31,226 nucleotides of DNA from positions 1 through 31,226 of the forward strand of contig CAYSJU010000023.1 of the NCBI GenBank assembly GCA_964431495.1, written 5' to 3'. Of the stretch, positions 16,467 through 23,680 are shown in pieces (position 1 is the first letter of the stretch; the number at the start of each line of letters is the position of its first letter). The stretch comes from CAYSJU01 sp964431495. Its GTDB lineage: Bacteria > Omnitrophota > Gorgyraeia > Tantalellales > Tantalellaceae. The notes below the pieces were generated by a model, which worked only from the letters and a program-made list of their open reading frames with translations, made no database searches and was not told the origin of the DNA. The position numbers were made by a program, and so were the translations under genes.

Positions 16467-16848
16467 CAATGCGGTTGGAAATGAACCTGGTCCTGGGCGT
16501 CCTTCCAGTCCCTGATCCTCTCCCAGCCTACGGGTTTTATTCTCAGAACATACCCGGAAAAGAGCATCGCCAGTATCGCGGCGATGCTTGCTTCTTCGGC
16601 AACCCTGGATGCTTCTTTAACTAAGTCATCATAGTTGGTGATAGACGAATTCAAGAGCTGCAGGAATCTTTCTTCCAGCCACTGCGGAACTGCTTCGTCC
16701 AGATAACCGTCCTCTTTCCCGTATCTGTGTCAATTCCACATCCCTCTCCCTGAATACCTGCCGTGTAAAGGCGCGGATAACGTAATGGTCCCTGTTCTTC
16801 TCAAAATAATCAAGCTTCCCATCGAAATATGGCGGACTATACCTTCAA
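16445..16848 (-). pseudogene. Decayed coding fragment of unknown origin
   Basis: The 566-bp gap between the VWA gene and moxR contains protein-like sequence in two overlapping minus-strand frames. The upstream part (about 16848-16700) reads RYSPPYFDGKLDYFEKNRD then HYVIRAFTRQVFRERDVEL. The downstream part (about 16731-16445) reads HRYGKEDGYLDEAVPQWL through VKEASRVAEEASIAAILAML to CPIVGLV and a TAA stop. Joining them needs one frameshift near 16700-16732. No start codon with a ribosome site was found for the whole. I do not recognise the family. It might be a remnant of a host gene or of a mobile element, because it lies between REP-like palindromes. A short expressed 69-residue protein (16445-16654) is possible but has no Shine-Dalgarno support. 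Confidence 0.5.
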
Positions 16849-16875
16849 GTCTGTAGGAGTAGGAGGTGGAATAGG

Positions 16876-16890
16876 AGGGGTCTGACCCCT
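16876..16890. repeat. Small palindrome downstream of the VWA gene
   Basis: A perfect inverted repeat AGGGGTC, T, GACCCCT lies nine bases after the stop codon of the VWA gene. A purine-rich run with GTAG lies on its other side (16853-16875). It could contribute to transcript termination, but there is no strong T-run after it. It may belong to the same repeat group as 16424-16439. Confidence 0.55.
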
Positions 16891-16898
16891 ATGTCCCA

Positions 16899-18569
16899 CT
16901 AATCCTTCTGCTCTATATCGTATGGTGTGATAATATCGTATTTTTCGCTCAGGTCGTCTATCTGGCGGAGGAGGTTCCTGTGGTCCCCGGCGCCTGTTGT
17001 ATCCCGGCTTATCAGGTAATATATCTTCCTGAACGCCCATTGCCGCGCCACTTCCGGGGCACCTTCTTCGGCTTCGGCAAGTGATCTTCTGAAGATCAAC
17101 TCCCTGGTCTTACCGTTCATCTCGCCTAAAAGCTGCATGGAAAAAACATCCTCATCCTCAAACCGGCCGTACATGGTGAATTCGCTGCCTTTATAAAAAT
17201 CCGGGAGGTCCTTCGGATATACTTCGACAGGATCCAGATTGATCAGCCTGTATCTGACGTTTAAAAGAAGCGGGTCCTTTATCTGCTGGTATAACGTCTC
17301 GAACTCATCTTCTATATGGTGCGTCCTGTCCGCGAAACGGCTCCATCCCCTGTTCTGGTAGGATATGAAATCCAGGAGGTATCTGTTGACGCGCTGGCCT
17401 CCCCCAAAAGAAAATATCGGCCGTTTCATGTCGTTGGCACGGGTTATCTGCTGGATGATGCGCCTGGAATCCGTGATACCCGTGGTAGGCCTCCCGTCCG
17501 TTACCAGCACGATATAAGAGGGGCTGAAGTCCAGCGGGGTATCGACTATCCCCAGAAGCGCGTTATCCACGTCTGTCTGACCGACTGCCTCAAGCTTCCC
17601 GATAAAGGCTTTAGCCTCTTCAATGTTCCTGCGGCTCACCTTTACCGGGCTGTTCTTGAATTTTATAAGATCCCCCCTGAAAGCCACTACGTTGAACCTG
17701 TCATCCGGATTCATGTGCGCCAGGGATCCATCGATGGCCGCTTTTATATAGGAAAGCTTATCCGGTGTGATGCTCTTCGAGGAATCTATCAGGAAGATGA
17801 CCTCTTTGGGTATGATCTTGAAATTGATCCCTTCTCTTGTCCTTATGACCAGCTTAAAATATTTTTCCCCCGTAGCCGGATCCGCGTATTTATAGACCTT
17901 TATTTCCAGGAAAGAACTTATATCCTGATGCCCGCTTGTCCCGGCCCCTTCCCCGATACCCGCGAACTCAGCCTCACCAGGCTGGAAAACTCCTTCTCCG
18001 ACCGTTTCGCTCGTGTCGATCAACACGTGCGTCCATTTAAAACCCTTATCATCCATCTTGTAGTCCATGCTCTTCAGGACCTTGGCCCTCCTCTGCGAGG
18101 CGTCAACAGGGCCCTCTCCCATCAGGTGGGCCAGGATCCTCTCCTCGGGAGCCGCGTCCTCCATGGCCTTCTCGGCTTCCGCGTCCACGATATCCTCTGG
18201 GAGCGGTTTTTCCTTTTCAAAGAACTCTTCATCAATGGCCTCTTCGCGTAATTCCGCTTTTTTATCTTTCAGGGATATGTCCTTTTTGATCTTTTCTTCC
18301 AGGAGCATCTTTTCCAGTCCCGTCTTATCAATTTCAAGATCCTGTCTTGACATCTTTATCGCCGGGACTTCAGGTTCAATATCACCCAAAAGCCTCACGG
18401 CTTCTGGTTCCTGCTCGACCTTGTCTATCCTGAAAAGCGCCCTGGTCTTTTCCCTGATCCGCTGCATCCCGGGCAGGACGAAGAAATTGGACGAGATCAC
18501 CAGCATGGTATGAGCCGCCAGGGAAATGGCAACAGCTAACAGTATTATTTCCTTACTTTCCTTCTTCAC
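16899..18569 (-). CDS. TonB-topology VWA protein with ITI-heavy-chain-like C-terminus
   Basis: A 556-residue protein. One N-terminal membrane helix (about 8-31) is followed by a highly charged Glu/Lys region (about 50-150). A VWA domain spans about 255-430 with a complete metal site: DSSKS (D262, S264, S266), T332 and D358 in LVTDGRPTTG. The C-terminal part (about 432-550) contains LLNVRYRLINLDPVEVYP, GSEFTMYGRF, RQWAFRKI and LSEKYDIITPYDIE. These echo the region after the VWA domain in inter-alpha-trypsin-inhibitor heavy-chain-like proteins, but no N-terminal VIT domain is obvious. The gene follows exbB, exbD and a TPR gene and starts at GTG inside the TPR 3' end (17-base overlap; AAGGG upstream). 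The layout matches TonB or TolA partners of ExbBD, so I infer a periplasmic VWA effector energised by the motor. No TonB C-terminal domain is present. Confidence 0.82.
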   Translation of the reverse strand: MKKESKEIILLAVAISLAAHTMLVISSNFFVLPGMQRIREKTRALFRIDKVEQEPEAVRLLGDIEPEVPAIKMSRQDLEIDKTGLEKMLLEEKIKKDISLKDKKAELREEAIDEEFFEKEKPLPEDIVDAEAEKAMEDAAPEERILAHLMGEGPVDASQRRAKVLKSMDYKMDDKGFKWTHVLIDTSETVGEGVFQPGEAEFAGIGEGAGTSGHQDISSFLEIKVYKYADPATGEKYFKLVIRTREGINFKIIPKEVIFLIDSSKSITPDKLSYIKAAIDGSLAHMNPDDRFNVVAFRGDLIKFKNSPVKVSRRNIEEAKAFIGKLEAVGQTDVDNALLGIVDTPLDFSPSYIVLVTDGRPTTGITDSRRIIQQITRANDMKRPIFSFGGGQRVNRYLLDFISYQNRGWSRFADRTHHIEDEFETLYQQIKDPLLLNVRYRLINLDPVEVYPKDLPDFYKGSEFTMYGRFEDEDVFSMQLLGEMNGKTRELIFRRSLAEAEEGAPEVARQWAFRKIYYLISRDTTGAGDHRNLLRQIDDLSEKYDIITPYDIEQKD

Positions 18570-20937
18570 CTGAGTTTCCCTTGAGTTCGCCTTTGGCTCG
18601 TGCCGCCAGCGGGTTATCGGGATATCGTTTTACAAGTTCCTTGAACATCTCCGTGGACCTTTCCGGCATGCCGGCCTTCCGGAAAGATTCCCCTGCCTTG
18701 AACAACGCCTGCGGGCAGAGGTCCTTGTCCTCGTAGAGTATGGCTACCATGCTGTACGCCTTCGCGGCTTCTTCATATTCTCCCATCTTATATCTTAAGT
18801 TCCCTATCTCAAAACGGGCGTGAGCGCCGGCTATATTGTCTTCGTGGGATTTCAGCGCTTCTTCCAGGGCCGAGAGGGCTTCGGAGTCTTTGCCCTGGGC
18901 CAGGTAACACCTTCCAAGCCCGAGATGCGCCCTCCCCAGATAGACCGAAGACGCCCCTTTCTTTATCACCCTGTTAAAACAGGATTCCGCTTTTCCCAGG
19001 TCACCTGACCGCCTGAGGTTCTCTCCCATCATGTAAGATACCGTGCCGTCCGCGTCACAGCCGGGATAATTCTTTTCATGGAACTTCAATACTTCAAGCG
19101 ACCTGTCATTCTGCCCGTTATGGAAATAATGATCGGCGACCCAGCGGTACGATTCCTCGGACATCACATGGTCGGGCCTTGCGGTCATAAGTTTATAATT
19201 CACATCCGCCGATTCCTTCTCGTCCCCTTTACTGTACAGGCAGTAAGCGACGGCTTCATTACTCGCCGCGTAAAACCTGCTTTCCTCATCCGGCGTTATC
19301 TTTGAATAGTATTCCATTGCCCTGTCCCAGTCTTCCTTTTGCTGGTATCCCCGGCCTGTCCAGTAGATCACGGAATCTTTTACTTCTGAGTTCGGGAACT
19401 CTTTTAAAAACCGTTCGTAAGTCTTTATGAGGGCCTCGTAATCCTTTGTTTCAATATAGACGTCGCCCAGCTGGTACAGCACATTCTCCTTAAGAGGGCT
19501 GTCGCCGTACCTGGACAAGAACAGTTCGTAATCCTCTTCGGCCTTTTTATAATGTCCGAGCTTTAGATTGTTCTGCCCGGTCTTTAACAGGACCTCCGGG
19601 GTGCGTTCGTCTTTTGGGCAGGCCTCGATAAACTTCCTGTAGTATGTGATCGCCTCTTCCGGCCTCGCGGCCTCGTCATAAAGCCAGCCTGTTTCATACA
19701 GGGCTTCCTTGTAAAAATTCGAATTCTTGAATTCCTCCGTCAGTTTTTTGTACGTATCTAAGGATTCGCTTGCCCGGCCCAGTTTTGACAGCGCTTTGGC
19801 TTTAAGAAAAAGGGCTTCGTCCCTTGAACCCGCCGCGGTATCCGCCAGGTAAGAATCAATGGATGAAAGGCTTTTCCCCGGATCTCCCGACTCGTAAAGG
19901 GCCCAGCATTCATTAAGCCTGGCTTTCATCCCGAATTCCGTATCAGGATGCTCCAGTGCCGCCCTCTGATAGACCTTTTCGGATTCATTGAACCTGTTCT
20001 CGTGGAAAAGACTGTTGCCAAGGATGAACAGCATGCGGGCCTTTATCTCCTCGCTCTTGACCCTTGAAAGCAGGCTGTCGAAATCGCCTATGACCTGGCG
20101 GTATTTTGCCTCATTATAAAGCGAGGAAACCAGTCCCACCGCGGCATTATCAAATACCGCGGGCCCGGCAGAACCATCTATGACCTTTTGATAAAACCCC
20201 CTGGCCTTCCCGTAATCCCCGGCCAGGTAATACGCGTCGCCGGCGCGGAGCCCTGCCTGGTCGGCCACATCCTTCACGGTGGAAGATCCGGCAGCTGCCT
20301 CGTAGGAATCCGCGGCTTTCTTGAAATTCTTGTCCCTTAAATAAATATCCCCCAGGCTCATATACGCGAACGCCATGTACTCGTTATCGGGAAAATCGCG
20401 CACGAGCCTTTTAAGTGTTACTTCGGCTGTTTTGTGATCTTCCTTCTTCAGGTATATCCTGGCCATGTAATACCACGCTGCCGCTTTTATCTCTTCGGGC
20501 GCGTCCTCCCTGGCGGTCAAAGAAGACAGCACGCGTTCCGCCCGGGCATGGTCACCTGAAAGAAAATGTGTCTGCCCTTCTCTCAGGGCCGCTCTAATGG
20601 CCAGGTCGCCTGAAGGATATTTTTTCACGAACTCCCCGAACAGGGTCAGGCCCTCTTTATACTGCTTGTTCAGGAAATAACTTTCGGCTATCCTGTAATT
20701 CGCCAGTTCCGCGTTACCGCTTTTCGGATAATCCTTAAGAAAAGTCGCATATCCCTCGATCGCCATGTCGTACATGCCCCTGGAAAAAAGCCCGTTGGCG
20801 AAATCAAACTCCTCCTTCTCGTTGATATCCGCCCTCTTCTCCTGGGAAAACACTGGTGAGCAGGCAAGAAGGGAACAGGATAAAAGAACGGGGAAAAGGA
20901 CCTTGATGAGACCGATATTTTTCGACATCTTTCTCAC
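18553..20937 (-). CDS. Large TPR-repeat periplasmic protein, probable lipoprotein
   Basis: A 794-residue protein made almost entirely of tetratricopeptide repeats, about 18-20 units by eye (for example YRIAESYFLNKQYKEGLTLF and YQLGDVYIETKDYEALIKTY). Repeats with intervening FLKDYPKSG- and FPNSEVKD-type turns resemble YbgF/CpoB and BamD-like TPRs. The N-terminus is hydrophobic and has a lipobox, LLAC (cysteine 26 counted from the GTG start), followed by SPVF, so a lipid anchor is likely; an ordinary signal-peptidase site after VFSQ is the alternative. The GTG at 20937 lies four bases after AGGAGTGAC; ATG at 20928 is possible but far from that site. It lies directly after exbD and overlaps the VWA gene. 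It is probably the scaffold linking motor and VWA protein, or an outer-membrane partner. Lnt, encoded just upstream, would finish its lipidation. Confidence 0.88.
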   Translation of the reverse strand: MRKMSKNIGLIKVLFPVLLSCSLLACSPVFSQEKRADINEKEEFDFANGLFSRGMYDMAIEGYATFLKDYPKSGNAELANYRIAESYFLNKQYKEGLTLFGEFVKKYPSGDLAIRAALREGQTHFLSGDHARAERVLSSLTAREDAPEEIKAAAWYYMARIYLKKEDHKTAEVTLKRLVRDFPDNEYMAFAYMSLGDIYLRDKNFKKAADSYEAAAGSSTVKDVADQAGLRAGDAYYLAGDYGKARGFYQKVIDGSAGPAVFDNAAVGLVSSLYNEAKYRQVIGDFDSLLSRVKSEEIKARMLFILGNSLFHENRFNESEKVYQRAALEHPDTEFGMKARLNECWALYESGDPGKSLSSIDSYLADTAAGSRDEALFLKAKALSKLGRASESLDTYKKLTEEFKNSNFYKEALYETGWLYDEAARPEEAITYYRKFIEACPKDERTPEVLLKTGQNNLKLGHYKKAEEDYELFLSRYGDSPLKENVLYQLGDVYIETKDYEALIKTYERFLKEFPNSEVKDSVIYWTGRGYQQKEDWDRAMEYYSKITPDEESRFYAASNEAVAYCLYSKGDEKESADVNYKLMTARPDHVMSEESYRWVADHYFHNGQNDRSLEVLKFHEKNYPGCDADGTVSYMMGENLRRSGDLGKAESCFNRVIKKGASSVYLGRAHLGLGRCYLAQGKDSEALSALEEALKSHEDNIAGAHARFEIGNLRYKMGEYEEAAKAYSMVAILYEDKDLCPQALFKAGESFRKAGMPERSTEMFKELVKRYPDNPLAARAKGELKGNSGEEGK

Positions 20938-20938
20938 G

Positions 20939-21367
20939 TCACTCCTTTTCTTTTTCCTTCATGGTGGCGAACGATACGTTCCATATGTCGGAGCCGGCGC
21001 AAATATCCAGGATACTTATGATGTCCCCGTGGTGAGTAGCTTTATCGCCCCTTATTATCACGGGCTGCCCTTTATACAATCCCGACACCCTGGTAAGCAT
21101 GGTCTTCAGCTCGTCATGGCTCAATTCCCTCTGGTTGACTATGACCGTCCCGTCCTCGCGCACGTTTATAATGATCTCTCCCGGGGTGCGCTTCATGTCC
21201 GTTGATTCGCTGGCGGAAGGGACCGAGATGTTTATCTCGGTCTCGAGCTCATAAAAGACGAACGCGGCCATGAAAAAGATCAAGAGAAGAAACACTATAT
21301 CCATCAAAGGCGCCATCTGAAGTCCGGGCCGCTCTACATAGGATCGTTTTACGTCAGATAAATCCAT
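20939..21367 (-). CDS. exbD: ExbD/TolR-family motor subunit
   Basis: A 142-residue protein with a short cytoplasmic N-terminus, one membrane helix (about 21-39) and a periplasmic domain (about 60-135). The helix carries the conserved acidic residue D23 in PLMDIVFLLLIFFM, needed for proton conduction in ExbD/TolR. The periplasmic part contains IIINVREDGTVIVNQRELS and PVIIRGDKATHHGDIISILDICA, typical of the family. With ExbB it converts the proton gradient into mechanical work on a third protein. AGAAGGAGGAG upstream is a strong ribosome site. The gene is 29 bp after exbB and one base before the TPR start. ExbD and TolR are hard to tell apart by sequence alone. Confidence 0.93.
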   Translation of the reverse strand: MDLSDVKRSYVERPGLQMAPLMDIVFLLLIFFMAAFVFYELETEINISVPSASESTDMKRTPGEIIINVREDGTVIVNQRELSHDELKTMLTRVSGLYKGQPVIIRGDKATHHGDIISILDICAGSDIWNVSFATMKEKEKE

Positions 21368-21396
21368 CTCTCCTCCTTCTGTAATCCCATCCCCGG

Positions 21397-22146
21397 TTAT
21401 CCTCTCTTCCCTTCCGTGATAAGCTGCGATACTTCCGTGGAGACATGCTCGTACTGGGACGTTATGGCCTGTACCACCCCCCGGAAATATGAATAAAATA
21501 TCATGGCCGGTATGGCTACGATAAGCCCCGTGGCAGTAGTGATCATGGCCTTTGAAATACCGCTTGCCAGAAGTATGGGTTTTACCGCACCGGTCTGGAA
21601 AGCTATGACGTTGAACGCCTGGATCATGCCGAGAACGGTCCCCAACAACCCTACCATCGGGGCGATAGCCGCGATATCCGCGAGATAGCTCAGCTTCTGC
21701 CAGAGCACCGACACGCTCTGCTTTGCCTTGTCCTGTATCGCTTCCTCTATAACGATCTTTTCATGCCCCCTGCGCAAGATCCCGGCCAGCACGACATCTG
21801 ATATCAGGTTAGAGTTCCCCTGGCACAATATCTTTGCTTCCTCATACTTTTGCGTTTCGATAAGGCTCACCGTCTTATCCAGGAACGCTCCGGGAAGAAG
21901 TCTTTCCCGCTTGAAAGTGAGAAAATAATAGATGATCAGCGCCAGGGCGGCTATCGACATCAGCGCGAGGATTATCATTATCTCGCCGCCGGACTTTATT
22001 ATCTGCCACAGCGTCATCCCCCCTTCCGCTGAAACCATGTCCGGGATATATTTCGTCACTTTTTCGGCACAGAACCCCGGACTTGCGAAGATCGACACCA
22101 TAAATACCGCCAGAAAAACAGCTAAAAAAATCTTACTACGGAGCAT
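21397..22146 (-). CDS. exbB: ExbB/TolQ/MotA-family proton channel subunit
   Basis: A 249-residue protein with an N-terminal signal-like segment (about 1-27) and three membrane helices (about 55-76, 157-178 and 201-221). The helix 2 segment IAPMVGLLGTVLGMIQAF and helix 3 segment ISKAMITTATGLIVAIPAM are signature regions of the family, including the polar and threonine residues that line the proton path. It forms the pentameric stator around ExbD helices. The extra N-terminal signal plus periplasmic stretch is found in many non-enteric ExbB proteins. The start overlaps the lnt 3' end by 11 bases, and AAAGGAGGGAG upstream is a strong ribosome site. It is the first gene of the four-gene motor cluster. 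Confidence 0.94.
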   Translation of the reverse strand: MLRSKIFLAVFLAVFMVSIFASPGFCAEKVTKYIPDMVSAEGGMTLWQIIKSGGEIMIILALMSIAALALIIYYFLTFKRERLLPGAFLDKTVSLIETQKYEEAKILCQGNSNLISDVVLAGILRRGHEKIVIEEAIQDKAKQSVSVLWQKLSYLADIAAIAPMVGLLGTVLGMIQAFNVIAFQTGAVKPILLASGISKAMITTATGLIVAIPAMIFYSYFRGVVQAITSQYEHVSTEVSQLITEGKRG

Positions 22147-23680
22147 GGTCTCCCTCCTTTTTTATCATAAATATTTCCATAATAAAGATCAACGCTACCA
22201 TAAAGCCGCAAAAATAAACAAAAACATCACCGTACCGCGTGTAAAAAGATCTAACACCGGTCACCCGCACATTATCCGTCTTGAACCCCTTGATAAAAGT
22301 GTCCCTGCCCCCCCGCTCGACCCGGGATAATATCTTGCCGGTGGAATCCACAAAACAGGAAACGCCTGTATTGGCCGCGCGCACGACAGGGATCCTGTTC
22401 TCGACGGCCCTGAAGACCGAAGCCTGAAGATGCTGCTCCGGAGCCGCTGTGTTCCCGAACCAGGCGTCGTTGGTCATGTTGACCATAAAATTGGCCCCTT
22501 TCCGCGCGAACTCCCTGCTTATGTGCGGAAAGATGTCCTCAAAACATATCAGCACCCCGAATTTATAGAAATGAACCGAATGGGCTATTGTCCCGGGCAT
22601 CTTCTCGTATAAAGAGGTGGACTTAAGGGGAAAAAGCGTATAGCTCCTGCCTTTGGTGTAGTCACCGATGGGTTTATTTATGAATTTTCTCAGCGGCGAA
22701 AGATATTCTCCCATGGGGATATATTCGCCGAAAGGGACAAGGTGGACCTTATAATATTTCTCGATGGGCGTCCCGTCCTCTGAAAAAAGCACTGCGCCGT
22801 TGAAATAATCCGTGCCTTCCTTATATACCATCCCGGCCAGGACAGGGAGCTTGATCTCCGCGGCAAGCTGCTTTACTTCGCCGGCTTCTTCTTTGGCGTC
22901 AACAAGATATGGATACGCGGTCTCCGGCCATATGATCATGTCGGTCTTGTCTTCGGCCGCCTCTTTTGTAAGCGACTCGTATTCCTTGATGACATCCCCG
23001 GCATACTTACCGTCCCATTTCAATTCCTGGGGGATATTTCCCTGTATTACGCTCATCCTCGGAGTCCCCCAGACCGCATAATTGTCCAGTTTATACATAC
23101 CGTACGCGACCATGATAAGGACAAAGGCCATGGCAGCTACCATATGCGAGACCCTGCCCTTCCGCCTGCTGATATAGCTGAAAAACGCCACGTTGAACGC
23201 CACCAGTATAAAGGATATCCCGTAACTGCCAATGATATCAGCTATCTGGATCATGCTGGTGTTCCTGTATTGAGTGTATGCCAGAAGGCCCCATGGAAAA
23301 CCGTTAAAGGGCAAATAGCTTCGTATATATTCCAGGACCGCCCAGACAAACGGCAGTGTTAAAAGATCTATGGAATACTTGAACGCTATCCCGGCGATGG
23401 CGCCAAAAAACGCGTAGAAAAGAGCGAAGATAAGCACAAGGAGGATCGTCCCGGGGACAGTGACATATACCATCCAGTGTATAAGGCACCCGAAAAACAC
23501 TATTCCCGCGAAATAGGAATACCAGAAAGCCCTTTTAACGTTGTTCCTTTTTATCAGGAAAAGAAGCGGCACAAGGCATACCCAGGCCAGGAAATTATAC
23601 CCGCAAGGCGGGAACGCCAGAAAACACAGGACACCGGACAAAACGGCGAGGAGTATATCAACTAATTGTTTTCTCATCAT
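22136..23680 (-). CDS. lnt: Apolipoprotein N-acyltransferase Lnt
   Basis: A 514-residue inner-membrane enzyme that adds the third acyl chain to the N-terminal cysteine of lipoproteins. Six or more N-terminal membrane helices occupy about 8-195. The periplasmic nitrilase-like domain (about 205-480) has the catalytic triad E253 (IIWPETAYP), K311 (KYYKVHLVPFGEY) and C379 (GVLICFED). NMTNDAWFG and QASVFRAVENRIPVVRAANTG are also diagnostic. A final membrane helix lies near 487-505. The start overlaps the secA stop (ATGATGA), so the genes are co-translated; a second ATG three bases later is equally possible. Its position next to genes for likely lipoproteins and an envelope motor fits a shared envelope role. 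Lnt implies a diderm envelope. Confidence 0.96.
   Translation of the reverse strand: MMRKQLVDILLAVLSGVLCFLAFPPCGYNFLAWVCLVPLLFLIKRNNVKRAFWYSYFAGIVFFGCLIHWMVYVTVPGTILLVLIFALFYAFFGAIAGIAFKYSIDLLTLPFVWAVLEYIRSYLPFNGFPWGLLAYTQYRNTSMIQIADIIGSYGISFILVAFNVAFFSYISRRKGRVSHMVAAMAFVLIMVAYGMYKLDNYAVWGTPRMSVIQGNIPQELKWDGKYAGDVIKEYESLTKEAAEDKTDMIIWPETAYPYLVDAKEEAGEVKQLAAEIKLPVLAGMVYKEGTDYFNGAVLFSEDGTPIEKYYKVHLVPFGEYIPMGEYLSPLRKFINKPIGDYTKGRSYTLFPLKSTSLYEKMPGTIAHSVHFYKFGVLICFEDIFPHISREFARKGANFMVNMTNDAWFGNTAAPEQHLQASVFRAVENRIPVVRAANTGVSCFVDSTGKILSRVERGGRDTFIKGFKTDNVRVTGVRSFYTRYGDVFVYFCGFMVALIFIMEIFMIKKEGDHAP

Noticed and set aside
16445..16654. Intact small protein of 69 residues
   Set aside because: No ribosome site, open sequence extends upstream of the ATG, and protein-like sequence continues in another frame. 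A decayed gene fits better.
16837..17040. Proline-rich 67-codon minus-strand frame
   Set aside because: It overlaps the 3' end of the VWA gene in another frame and its Pro-rich tail comes from the purine-rich repeat at 16853-16880.
17316..18251. Open frame of 311 codons on the plus strand
   Set aside because: Antisense to the VWA gene, whose metal-site motifs are intact. It is a shadow of codon bias.
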